DNA from: Chryseobacterium potabilaquae
Lineage (GTDB): Bacteria; Bacteroidota; Bacteroidia; Flavobacteriales; Weeksellaceae
Direction: 5' to 3'
Assembly: GCF_902728265.1 (NCBI RefSeq)
Contig: NZ_CACVBR010000001.1
Coordinates: forward strand, 267,326 to 331,325
DNA: 64,000 nt
The notes under the pieces were generated by a model that was not told where the DNA came from, ran no database searches, and saw only the letters and a program-made list of their open reading frames with translations. Positions 38,031 to 48,100 of this stretch are shown piece by piece; the stretch's first letter is position 1, and each line of letters starts with the position of its first letter. Position numbers and translations under genes: made by a program.

Positions 38031-39458
38031 TTATGAGAATTGTTTTAAGGAAAATTCCTCTTTATAACCAAACATTCCGCGCTCCTTTATCATTTCTGCC
38101 ACTCCATCCGGAACTTGTGATTCCCAACCTTTTATATTACACGCAATTTTTTTCAAAATTTCCCTTGAATAAATTTCCAAAAATTCCGGGCTGTAGTTGG
38201 TAATATCTACAATACGATTGTTATGCTTAAAATATTTATATAGCTCTTTAAGATTTTCTTCGACTTTAAGATTTGAAGAATCCAATAATTCATGAGTTTC
38301 CGGATCTTTGTAAGGATAAAGATAGACTCTCATGCCATTTCGGAAGAATTTACCAAAAGCTTCTAGAATTCCACCAGATAAGTTTTTATAATACTTTTCA
38401 TCAAATACCATGAGAAGATTATTTACTCCCATAGCTACCCCGATGTTACCTCCTGTATAAGAAGCAAAATAATCAATCAAACGATAATATTCAGAATAAT
38501 TTGAAATGATTACTGTATATCCTAGTTTTCCTAATATATCTACTCTATCCAGGAAATCTCTTTCGTCAATATCCCCGTCTGCACGAAGGTTGGAAATCGT
38601 GATCTCAATCAAAACTTCAGTTTCTTCATGAGTACATAATGCATCTTTCAAAAACATATCCAGACCATTCCGAAGCATATCTATATTTACTTTGGTTACC
38701 GGTCTAAAACTCCCTCTTACTGCAAATATATTTTTCTTATATAAGACATCTGCAGGAAGCATATTATTCCCTTCCGAGTTAAAAATCACAGCATCCGTCA
38801 TTCCGTTTTTAACCAATTGTAATGACATCAATCTGTTATCAACATATTCAAAAGCAGGACCACTGAAATCTATCATATCAATTTCAATATTATCTTTTGC
38901 CACATCATCGTAAAGAGATTCTATCAGCGTTCTTGGATTGTCGTAATAGTGAAAAGCTCCAAAAATAAGATTTACCCCTAGATTTCCTAAAGTTTCCTGT
39001 TGTAAAGTAGCATCATTTTCTTTAAATTTCACATGAATAACTACTTCATTATAATCTTCATTTTCTTTGACCTGAAAGCGGATTCCAACCCAACCATGAC
39101 CTCTAATTGTCTTATCAAAATTAATAGTAGTTACCGTATTGGCATAAGAAAAAAACTTTCTATTGGGATTGTTTTCTCTGGAAATTCTTTCTTCAATAAG
39201 CGCTACTTCATAGCGAAGCATCTTACGAAGTCTATTTTGGGTAACATATCTATTTTTTACTTCCTTTCCATAGATTGCATCACTAAAATCTTTGTCGTAA
39301 GCGGACATTGCTTTAGCAATTGTACCGGAAGCTCCTCCTGCTCTAAAAAAGTGTCGTACAGTTTCCTGTCCTGCCCCAATTTCTGCGAAAGTACCATAAA
39401 TAGATGGATCTAGATTAATGGTTAATGCTTTTTGTTTAGGAGTTAGTTTCTGATACAT
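38031..39458 (-). CDS. conserved Bacteroidota protein, function unproven
   Basis: 475 residues, highly conserved in flavobacteria and related to proteins in other phyla. It begins M-Y-Q-K-L-T-P-K-Q-K-A-L-T-I-N-L-D-P-S-I-Y-G and contains E-I-G-A-G-Q-E-T-V-R-H-F-F-R-A-G-G-A-S-G-T-I-A-K, H-V-K-F-K-E-N-D-A, N-L-G-V-N-L-I-F-G-A-F-H-Y and S-N-Y-S-E-Y-Y-R-L. Such proteins are sometimes labelled nicotinate-nucleotide adenylyltransferase, but I see neither the H-x-G-H nor the S-x-x-x-x-R nucleotidyltransferase motif, so I do not accept that name. No signal peptide or membrane segment is seen. A TAATTTTG box precedes it at 39487-39494. Confidence 0.75.
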   Translation of the reverse strand: MYQKLTPKQKALTINLDPSIYGTFAEIGAGQETVRHFFRAGGASGTIAKAMSAYDKDFSDAIYGKEVKNRYVTQNRLRKMLRYEVALIEERISRENNPNRKFFSYANTVTTINFDKTIRGHGWVGIRFQVKENEDYNEVVIHVKFKENDATLQQETLGNLGVNLIFGAFHYYDNPRTLIESLYDDVAKDNIEIDMIDFSGPAFEYVDNRLMSLQLVKNGMTDAVIFNSEGNNMLPADVLYKKNIFAVRGSFRPVTKVNIDMLRNGLDMFLKDALCTHEETEVLIEITISNLRADGDIDERDFLDRVDILGKLGYTVIISNYSEYYRLIDYFASYTGGNIGVAMGVNNLLMVFDEKYYKNLSGGILEAFGKFFRNGMRVYLYPYKDPETHELLDSSNLKVEENLKELYKYFKHNNRIVDITNYSPEFLEIYSREILKKIACNIKGWESQVPDGVAEMIKERGMFGYKEEFSLKQFS

Positions 39459-39486
39459 TAGGACATTAAATTTTTCGTAAATTTAC

Positions 39487-39494
39487 CAAAATTA
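39487..39494 (-). promoter_or_regulatory. -7 box (TAATTTTG) of the 475-residue gene
   Basis: A TAnnTTTG match on the minus strand, 28 nt upstream of the ATG at 39458, in the 54 nt gap to the divergent metallo-hydrolase gene. Confidence 0.55.
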
Positions 39495-39512
39495 AACCAA
39501 CCTCAAAAGAAA

Positions 39513-40280
39513 ATGAAGTTGAAATTTTTAGGAACGGGAACTTCACAAGGCGTACCCGTAATCGGTTGTAATTGCGAAGTGTGTAGTTCAGATAATCCAA
39601 AAGACAATCGTCTACGATCTTCTGTAATGATTACTACGGAAGAAAACAGAAAAATACTTATTGATTGTGGACCTGATTTTAGGCAACAAATGCTCATAAA
39701 TCATGAAACCCATGTAGATATAACCCTTCTTACTCATGAGCATAATGATCACATGATAGGGCTCGATGATATGCGTCCTCTCATTTTTAAAAGTGGAAAG
39801 GATGTACCTCTTTATTGTAGTCATAGAGTAGCCCATGAAGTTAAGAAGCGCTTTGCATATGCGTTTTCAGACGTTAGATATCCTGGTGCTCCCGCATTCG
39901 AGCTTCATGAGATAGAAAACCACCCATTTACTGTTTTAGATACTGAAATTATCCCCATAGAAGTGATGCATTATCAAATTATGGTGTTTGGATATAAATT
40001 CAAAAATACTGCTTATATTACAGATGCGAGCTTTATATCCAATACTGAAAAGGAAAAACTTCAAAATTTAGATATACTTGTTTTAAACTGTATTCGAAAG
40101 TTTGATCCCCATCCAGCACATTTTATTCTTCCTGATATTATCCAATTATTTGAAGAGCTAAAACCAAAAAAATTATTTCTTACTCACATTAGTCATCACC
40201 TCGGATTGCATACTATTGAAGATAAACTACTTCCCCCCGGAATCCACCTTGCTTACGATGGTTTGGAACTAGAATTTTAA
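39513..40280 (+). CDS. MBL-fold metallo-hydrolase (PhnP-like)
   Basis: 255 residues. The metal-binding H-x-H-x-D-H motif (T-H-E-H-N-D-H, about residues 75-81) is intact, and T-D-A-S-F (about 171) and L-T-H-I-S-H-H (about 230) give the remaining ligands. Near the N-terminus G-T-G-T-S-Q-G-V-P-V-I-G-C-N-C-E-V-C forms the Cys cluster typical of the PhnP branch, which hydrolyses cyclic phosphodiesters (PhnP acts on ribosyl 1,2-cyclic phosphate). In flavobacteria without a C-P lyase cluster the substrate is unknown. Cytoplasmic. The gene is divergent from the 475-residue gene with a short shared control region. Confidence 0.85.
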   Translation: MKLKFLGTGTSQGVPVIGCNCEVCSSDNPKDNRLRSSVMITTEENRKILIDCGPDFRQQMLINHETHVDITLLTHEHNDHMIGLDDMRPLIFKSGKDVPLYCSHRVAHEVKKRFAYAFSDVRYPGAPAFELHEIENHPFTVLDTEIIPIEVMHYQIMVFGYKFKNTAYITDASFISNTEKEKLQNLDILVLNCIRKFDPHPAHFILPDIIQLFEELKPKKLFLTHISHHLGLHTIEDKLLPPGIHLAYDGLELEF

Positions 40281-40300
40281 AAAAATATGTAAAAAAGCTT

Positions 40301-40329
40301 TTGAACATTCAAAAAAGTTTCTATATTTG
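40301..40329 (+). promoter_or_regulatory. tRNA-Leu promoter
   Basis: TTG (40301-40303), 18 nt, TATATTTG (40322-40329): a full Bacteroidota consensus promoter, 17 nt upstream of the mature tRNA. Confidence 0.8.
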
Positions 40330-40346
40330 CACACCGATTTAAAGCA

Positions 40347-40426
40347 GCCCAGGTGGCGGAATTGGTAGACGCGCTGGTCTCAAACACCAGTTCTTAGGAG
40401 TACCGGTTCGATCCCGGTCCTGGGTA
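40347..40426 (+). tRNA. tRNA-Leu (anticodon CAA)
   Basis: Cloverleaf recognisable: acceptor stem gcccagg paired with cctgggt (first pair G-U), D-arm with ggtagac, anticodon stem ctggt/accag enclosing the loop ctcaaac with anticodon CAA, a variable arm of leucine type, and a T-arm with ggttcgatccc. The CCA end is not encoded. It is followed directly by a strong terminator, the T-run of which begins the left 41 bp repeat of the genomic island. Confidence 0.95.
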
Positions 40427-40431
40427 CAATG

Positions 40432-40467
40432 CCGAAAAAGTAATTATATTACTTTTTCGGTTTTTTT
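40432..40467 (+). terminator. tRNA-Leu terminator
   Basis: A 13 bp perfect stem (40432-40444 with 40448-40460), 3 nt loop and seven T. Its T-run overlaps the island's left direct repeat. Confidence 0.93.
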
Positions 40468-40502
40468 ATATCTCATTAAAAAAACTACTCTAAAGAATTT
40501 TG
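40462..40502 (+). repeat. 41 bp direct repeat, left island boundary
   Basis: Identical over 41 nt to 54222-54262. It starts in the tRNA-Leu terminator. The two copies enclose 13.7 kb of phage remnants and RHS toxin and immunity genes. This is the arrangement left by site-specific integration next to a tRNA gene, although no integrase gene is present. Confidence 0.9.
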
Positions 40503-41044
40503 GATCAAGCGCAAAAGGGGATCAGGCGCAAAAGTTGGGGGCTATGCAAAAAGTTTGGATAATCTGAATAAAAAAAAGTTCTGTCTTTTACTCCTCCCAG
40601 TTGCATTCTAAAGTTTTTAATTTTCGCATTAAAAGACTCTGCTGAAGCATTGATACTTCTATTATCAAAATAGTTTAAGATAGAAATAATGTCCGCTTCA
40701 TCAATTAAAGAGCAGCCCACTTCATAGCCTATGATGGTATCTGGGTTATCCCTGGATCTCAAAATGATTTTTCCATAAGGAGTTAGATATTCATGGTCTG
40801 ATTTATTTAACATATATTTTATTTTGAATCTGCTCAGAAAATGAGAAAACTGCGAGTAGGCAATATCTTTTATAAGTCCATAAGTAGGTAAATAATATGC
40901 TACATCAACTCCGGGATAAGCCATCGTTTTAATAGCTCCTGCATGAGACTTACCACTTCTATATCTCCCAACAATAGCAGTATGAATGAAATCACTTTCA
41001 ATAAATGCAGCCTGATGTTCCAGTAATTCAATTTCCTGTCCCAT
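40503..41044 (-). pseudogene. phage terminase large-subunit fragment fused to transposase tail
   Basis: A 179-codon frame (40505-41044) that joins two unrelated pieces. Residues 1 to about 119 are the ATPase start of a terminase large subunit: L-L-E-H-Q at the N-terminus, Walker A V-G-R-Y-R-S-G-K-S-H, and Walker B C-S-L-I-D-E-A-D. From about residue 120 (around 40688) the sequence I-L-N-Y-F-D-N-R-S-x-N-A-S-A-E-S-F-N-A-K-I-K is the conserved end of an ISAon1-type transposase. The run of eight A at 40570-40577 is one base short: adding one restores F-F-L-F-R-L-S-K-L-F-A and the normal stop at 40542-40544. The rest, to 40503, holds two tandem ggatca-gcgcaaaag motifs that look like IS ends. The locus is a remnant. 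Confidence 0.82.
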
Positions 41045-41189
41045 CAGTTCTTATAATTTTAAAGGGAGGTTTAGGAGTATCTGCCTGGGCTCCTAAATTT
41101 AGATTTTGAGGAACTTTCCCTTCTGTTCTTTCAAGCAAAATCGTAATCGCTTTATGATCCCCTTTCATTGCTTTTTTGATGATCATCAT
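41028..41189 (-). pseudogene. phage terminase small-subunit-like C-terminal remnant
   Basis: A 53-codon minus-strand frame (ATG 41187-41189, TGA 41028-41030) encoding M-M-I-I-K-K-A-M-K-G-D-H-K-A-I-T-I-L-L-E-R-T-E-G-K-V-P-Q. The A-x-x-x-L-L-E-R-T-E-G-K segment is characteristic of the C-terminal part of phage packaging proteins of the DUF5681 or small-terminase type. A stop codon lies just upstream, so the N-terminal DNA-binding part has been lost. It overlaps the start of the terminase fragment by 17 nt, as the two genes do in intact phages. Confidence 0.6.
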
Positions 41190-41605
41190 GGTAATCTAAT
41201 ATTCACAAAATAATGTATTACCTAAGAGGGCTAAAAAGTATAGAACAAAAATATTTTCATTAAATATAAAAAGCCATTATAATACGTCAAATTTTGACGC
41301 TTGTAAGAAATATCTTTGCATCGATCATAAGAAAAACCAACCTAATAAATCTCATGTGCAGGAATTTTTGTAAACTATTAAAAAATGTTACTTTTGCCCA
41401 CTTAAAAAATACAAATACAATTACTTATAAATGAAATGAAAATTATTCTCAAAGCCCTTATTCATGGGCATAATTCAAAATTAACACATAAAACTGAAAT
41501 AGATAATCTCACTAAAAACTCAATATAAAATATGGGGTTTTTCCCATGGTGAAAAATAAAGTGAATATCTAAGTTCGCAAACTATTAAATAAAATTACTT
41601 AACAA
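41190..41605. other. intergenic region with promoter and decayed gene start
   Basis: 416 nt gap. It holds a consensus promoter (41368-41396). From about 41431 to 41503 a degenerate copy of the start of the next gene (41606-41676) can be aligned, including its aaatgaaat opening and a matching aaactgaaata, but with stop codons and shifts. This indicates an ancient duplication of the leader and signal-peptide region. Confidence 0.5.
41368..41396 (+). promoter_or_regulatory. promoter of the T9SS/RHS toxin operon
   Basis: TTG (41368-41370), 18 nt, TACTTTTG (41389-41396). It is the only strong plus-strand promoter upstream of the 155-residue gene and the RHS gene, giving a leader of about 200 nt. 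Confidence 0.65.
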
Positions 41606-42073
41606 ATGAAATCGAAATTATTTTCGTTGCCATCATTATTGATAGGCATACTAAGCTACGCCCAAACTGAAATATTTTTCAAATATGATGAAGCGGGAAA
41701 TCAACGATACAGAGGACCTAATTCTGCTGCTAAAAAAGCGGAAGAAGTTGAAAAAGTTTCTGAAATAAGTTCTTTGATATCCACAAAACCTCAAATAGGA
41801 ATAGATGAAAAAAACTTCTGGGAACAAGTAAGATTATATCCTGTTCCGGTACATAATGTCCTTACCATTGACTGGTCTAAGGAAGTAGACGGGCTTATAG
41901 AATCTGTTTCTCTCTTTGAGCATGGTAGCATTCATTGGAAATTCCAAAAACAAAATATTCCTGACCTTAACAGGCGGATAACAATTGATATGTCTAATTA
42001 TAATAAGGGAGTATATATCATTTCCTTCACCTTGAAAGATGGAAAAATTATCAGCAGGAATATTACAAAATAA
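41606..42073 (+). CDS. small secreted protein with T9SS sorting domain
   Basis: 155 residues. Signal peptide to about residue 19 (G-I-L-S-Y-A-Q). The N-terminal mature part reads F-F-K-Y-D-E-A-G-N-Q-R-Y-R-G, similar to a single YD repeat of RHS proteins. The C-terminal 85 residues form a type A T9SS sorting domain: L-Y-P-V-P-V-H-N-V-L-T-I-D-W, internal strands, and G-V-Y-I-I-S-F-T-L-K-D-G-K-I-I-S-R-N-I-T-K. The protein should be exported and attached to the surface by the type IX machinery. It lies 47 nt upstream of the giant RHS gene, so it may act as its companion, perhaps helping display or release of the toxin. Confidence 0.8.
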   Translation: MKSKLFSLPSLLIGILSYAQTEIFFKYDEAGNQRYRGPNSAAKKAEEVEKVSEISSLISTKPQIGIDEKNFWEQVRLYPVPVHNVLTIDWSKEVDGLIESVSLFEHGSIHWKFQKQNIPDLNRRITIDMSNYNKGVYIISFTLKDGKIISRNITK

Positions 42074-42120
42074 TACGTTTTTAAATTCATAATCCAATAA
42101 TTATTATATCATAGAAAAAT

Positions 42121-45100
42121 ATGAAAATTTTCTATTCAATTATTATATCCTGTATTTCAATATTAGGGTATTCGCAAACATATCAATCAGAAAGTAAATC
42201 TGGAAAAGTTTCTTCTCTTTCCGGATCTCATATAATCTCGGATCCGCCTAAAGAAATTCAGTCGGCAGGAGCGATATCCCCACAAGTACAGAATTTTCAT
42301 GATACTAAAGGAGATATCGAAGTTACCAAAGCAGGACAGCTTCAATATACTTTAGCTATTGAGCTTCCTCAGGGAATAAAAAAAACAGCTCCCAATATTA
42401 GTCTTATTTATACTAGTGGAGGCCAAAATGGACTTGCCGGTTACGGATGGAATCTTTCAGGACTAACCTCAATTTCCAGAGTGGGTAGAAATCTTGAAAA
42501 AGATGGAATCACCAAAAGAGTTCAGTTGGATTATTCGGATTATTACAGTTTTAATGGCCAAAGATTAATTCTTAAGTCGGGAGAATATGGTAAAGATGGT
42601 GCAGAATATGTAACAGAGCAATATTCTACTATCAAAATTAAATCAATTGGAGCCATTATAGGATCAACATGGCAAGGTCCCGAATATTGGGAAGTGACTT
42701 TTGATAATGGTTCCCAGGCATGGTATGGATCCACTATTTCAGGAAATAGCCAGGCAAGAACTCCCGTCGACTATAATATTGTAAAGTCGAAAGATATACA
42801 TGGGAATTATATTACTTATAATTATATTTTAGATAGGAATGTTTCAGTAATCAGCACTATTCAGTGGGGTGGAAATGAAAACAAAAATACACCACATTGT
42901 AATAAAATTGAATTTATTTTTCAAGCAAGGCCCAAACCTGAAACCGCCTATATAAAGGGAGTCGAGTTTTCTCAATCAAAATTACTTGAGTCGATCATCG
43001 TATCGACAAATAACAAACAATATAAAAAATATAACGTATCCTATAAAAAAGACTTACAGGAAACCGCTTACCGATATTTGGATAAGATTACTGTTTTTAA
43101 TAGCAAAAATGAAGAAGCAAATCCTGTTATTTTCACTTATGAAAAGTCAATGGATATTCCTAATCCAAACATTGACACCTGGCATAATACAAATGTTGTA
43201 ATGCATGATTACAAAACGGATTTATTTGGAGATTTTGATGGAGATGGAAAACTCGATCTGATTAAATATCATTCTTCAACACCCCCTCATTTTCCTCAGG
43301 CAGGTTTATATTTTTATAAAAATATTTATAAGGATGTTACATATAATGGTCCTCAGGTATATGTAGGAAATTCAATAAGTGAAATTGAGTTTAAAGATGC
43401 CATTGCTGTTAATTTAAAAAATAACAACCTTGTCAGCAACCGCCAAGGATTTGTAACAAGAAAAAATGTTATAAATCCTTCTACTTCTAAATCGGATTTA
43501 GAACTATCATTTTATGGTATTACGGACAATAATGAGGTGGTTTTGTATTATAAGAAAACTATTCCCAACGCTTCTTATGACCGTACCGTAGGAACCACAC
43601 AGCAAGGAACAGAGACTACTGTTATTGGGTTAAAAAATATTGATTTTAATGGAGATGGTTTGAGTGAATTGGTTTTAAGGCTACATGATAGAAGGTGCTG
43701 GAGAACAGATATAAATAATGTTGCCAAACTTCCATTTACCTGTAAAAACTCTAAAAGATTTTATGTTATTGATCCTGATGAAAAAATTCCCGATAACCAA
43801 TGGTTTTATAATTTATCTCTTTATAATGACGATAATGAAGATCCGTTTGCAGATTATAAAGCAGGAGATTTCAATGGAGATGGTGTCTTCGATTTTCTTA
43901 AAATGGATCAGAATAAAAAACCCTTCCTGATTACTTTTCAGAAAAATGACCAAGGTAGATATATCTCTTATATAGCACCTTTTAATCCTATAAATAATGA
44001 GATAATAAAAGGAATGTGGAAAGATGGTTTAACCGGAGATTATAATGGAGATGGGCTAAGTGATATCCTGATTCCCCATTCAGACAATTCTGAGCTTTGG
44101 TATTTATATACTTCAACAGGGAATGGTTTTAAAGAAGAAACCCGAAATTTTGAAAAGCAACATAGATCCCGAACTATAACTAGAAGAGTTGATGATGATA
44201 TAAGTGTGGCTAATCCACGAACTTTTGTAGCTTTTGACATTAATAATGACGGCAAAACAGAACTGATAAGCCTTCAATCAAGTAGATATTATCAGAAAGA
44301 ATACAATCAGGATAATCCCGCCCAAGGAGTAAAGTACAGGGTGAGTTCAGGTTCTGCGGTCAATGTTTTATCAACTTTTGGAGGAGGTCATCATCCTCTT
44401 TATAGTGATCACACCGGGGGGACCATTATTTATCTTAATTCAGGTAATATCGATTCTATATTAGCACCATGGATATCAGATAAAATTGGTCTACCGGTTG
44501 ATCATTTAGCAGGAGCCATGTTAAAAAAGATTGCATTAATTTCTGTAGTACCTAGCGGAGGTATGATACCTATGGAATGGCATAAATACTATGACATTTC
44601 AATGGAAGGTCGTATCAAAAGTATCTCGCAAGGAAGTATTACTACTGATGTCATCTATAAACAATTAGATAAAAGCGTCAATCCCGGATTGTATGAGGTT
44701 GACAAAACAGAAAGCTACCCGTATGTTGAAATCAATCAGTCAACGGGAATGTATGTCGTATCTCAACTAACCCAAAGTACTACATCAGAAAAAAAATTAA
44801 AACAAGATTTCAGATACAGAGGGCTCACTTCCAATATTCTGGGAAGAGGTATGATTGGTTTCAGGAAAACAATACGTTCATCCTGGTATGCTGATGGGTT
44901 TGAAAATACTAAGGTGTGGTCAGGAATAGAAATTGACCCTTTAAATGAGGGGATTCCCGTAAAAGAATGGTCCATCCGAACGAATGATGAGACAAAAATA
45001 TTCCCAGCAGATATTTCTGAAAATAATACACAATTATTGAGTTTCAAATCTACAAGCTATCAAATAGATAAGATTTTAAATGGGCAGGTCGTAACCACTA

Positions 45101-48100
45101 TTCCCGAGACTGATAAGAATAAAGTGGTAACAGTAATTCTTCCAAAAACAAGTAAAGAGAAGGATTTCTTAACTGGTTCCATTTCTGAGAATTCTATTAG
45201 TTATGGTGAATATTATTTACCATCACAAACTATCTCAAAGATTAATACTACCTATGCAGTAAAGACTTCTAATTACCTATATAGTAACAATCCTTCAGGA
45301 GTTGGTGTAAACTATTATATAGGACGTCCGACATCCAAGACAGAAATTGTTCAGGCTTATGGGGATACCAAATCAGGTAAAGAAGAATATACTTATAATA
45401 ATAACGCGATAAAAACCATAAAAAAATGGAATAGGGATAACACAGGTTATCTAATGGAAACCTACAGTTATGATGGTTTTGGAAACATCACTCAAAAGGT
45501 GACGAGTAACAGTGTAGATTCTGGGGTTCAAACTACAGCATTTCAGTATGAAGCCAGTGGTAGATTTGTAAATAAAAAAACAGATAACTTAGGGTTAGAA
45601 ACCGGTATTACCTACAACGATTGGGGACAGGTAGTAACCCAGACAGATCCATTAGGCAATACACTTGCCAATACTTATGATAATTGGGGTAAATTATTAA
45701 CTTCAACTACCAATATTGAAGGAACAACAGCTTATGAGTATGAAAAAGATAACAATTCAAATGTTACTATTACTCAATCTGATTCTGATGGTAATATCTC
45801 AAAGATTTTCACCAACAAATTAGGACAAACATATAAAACTTTGACCAAAACATTTGGTCAAGGAAGGTTTGTATCTAAAGAGATGGAGTATGATCTTCTA
45901 GGAAGAAAAATTAAAGAATCTGAGCCTTATTTTGAAGGACAGAGTCCCGACCAATTTAACAATATTTTATATGATGACTCTGTTGTACCTGCTAAAGTAA
46001 CGACTACTTCATCTAACGGTAAAAAAACAGAAACTTTTGTTTCCGGTTTAATGACAACCAACAAAGAACTCAACGGATATGGAAGAACAACTTCTAAAAC
46101 CCAAGACGCCTTAGGAAATATCGTGCATTCTACTGATAAAGGAGGAATGCTTCGGTTTTCTTATAATGCTGCCGGAGAGCAGATAAGAGCTCAGTATACT
46201 GAGAATATAGTAACCACAAAATACGATTCTTGGGGAAGGAAATCAGAATTTAACGATCCCTCAAACGGTATTTACAAATACGAATATAATGGATTTGGCC
46301 AACCAAAGAAAATTATTAGTCCAAAAGGAACCAAAGAATATACCTACAACAATCTAGGACAGTTAGTTTCCCAAAAAGAACTTTCCACAGCAGATGGAGG
46401 ACAAACAACCAATAAGACTATTTCTTTCACCTATAATGATAAAGGATTACTAACTTCAAAATCAGGGACCTCAAAAGGACAACCATATAGTTCGGCTGTT
46501 TCTTATGACTCGCACGGAAGATTAGCTTCATCTTCTGAAAATAGTAATGGTAAACAATTTATTCAAAAAGGAATTATTTATGATAATAAAGGAAGGATCA
46601 TGTCTTACGAAAGACAATTACGATCTTCCGGAGTTATTTCCACAGTACAAATAGAAAATGTCTATAATCCATGGAGTGGAGAACTGTATCAGATAAAAGA
46701 TAAACCAACAGGTAAAATTCTATGGGAACTCAAAGAAACCAACAACAAAGGACAGGTTTTAAAAGCCAAATTGGGAGCTGCTGAGATTAATAATACTTAT
46801 GATGTCTATGGTTTTTTAACAAATGTAAATCATTCTTCTACGGTAAAACCTAGTATTTTACAACTCTCTTACTCTTTTGACGCAGTTAAAAACGAACTTA
46901 AAAGCAGAACAACGGGGGGAGATTTTAATATTATAGAATCTTTTGATTATGATGATAACAATAGACTTATTAATTGGACGACACCTCTAACAGGCATCAA
47001 ACCACCGGCTAATAGAAATGTGTATGATATTAAAGGAAGAATTACTCAGAATGATCAGGTAGGAAACATTAAATTTGAAAATACAGCCAAAATTTACCAG
47101 CCTACAGGAATGACCCTAAATACAGCCGGAACACAAAATTATGATAATAACTTGATACAAAGTGTTGTTTATAATGAAAACAATGATCCTGTATTCCTAG
47201 ATGGAGAGAAAGGAGATGTAGCCTTTGGGTATGGGTTAACCAATATGAGACAGAGGGTTAGTTATGGTGGTAATTTTAGTGCTAATGGAGAAGGTAAATT
47301 CACAAAATTCTATAGTGAAGATGGAAGTTTTGAAGTTGTAAAAAACAATGTTACTGGTAAGGAAAAACATATTCTTTATATTGATGGAACGCCTTATGAA
47401 AGCAATATCGTATATTTGAAGAATTTTGAAGAAAATAGCGGTTCGTACAAGTTTTTGCATAAAGACTACTTGGGAAGTATTTTAGCAATTAGTGATGAAG
47501 CAGGAAATAAATTGGAACAAAGGCATTTTGATGCATCGGGCGATTTAACTGCCTTGGCCTTGGAGAATGGAGTGCCGATTATGATGAAAAATATAATCAC
47601 AATCTTTTCAAAAAATTGCCTAATCGATAGAGGATATACGAGTCACGAACATTTTGAAGAAGTAGGAATTATCCATATGAATGGTAGGTTATATGACCCT
47701 TTGTTGAGAAGATTTCTAAACGCAGATGAAAATATTCAAGACCCTTATAATACACAAAATTATAATAAATACGGTTACGTATTGAATAATCCAATGATGT
47801 ATACCGATCCTAATGGAGAGTTTTGGTGGTGGGCTGCAGGAGCTATAGTAGGAGGATATTTGAATGGAGTTAAAGCAAACGGATCATGGAATCCTGGAAA
47901 ATGGAATTGGGAAAAGACATGGAGCGCTGTATTGGGTGGAGCTATTGGAGGTGCCGCTATTTCAGGAACATTAGGAAATATTACCAATAATCCGGGAGCA
48001 ATAAAAAGCTTTTTACCGGGGATTGTATCGGGAGGGTTAAATTCTGCCTTTACTGGATCTAATTTCTTAAGTGGAGCTATTGGTGGAATAGCCTATACTA

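Noticed and set aside
38031..39458. Annotation as nicotinate-nucleotide adenylyltransferase
   Set aside because: The H-x-G-H and S-x-x-x-x-R type motifs of nucleotidylyltransferases are not present, so the name was not used.
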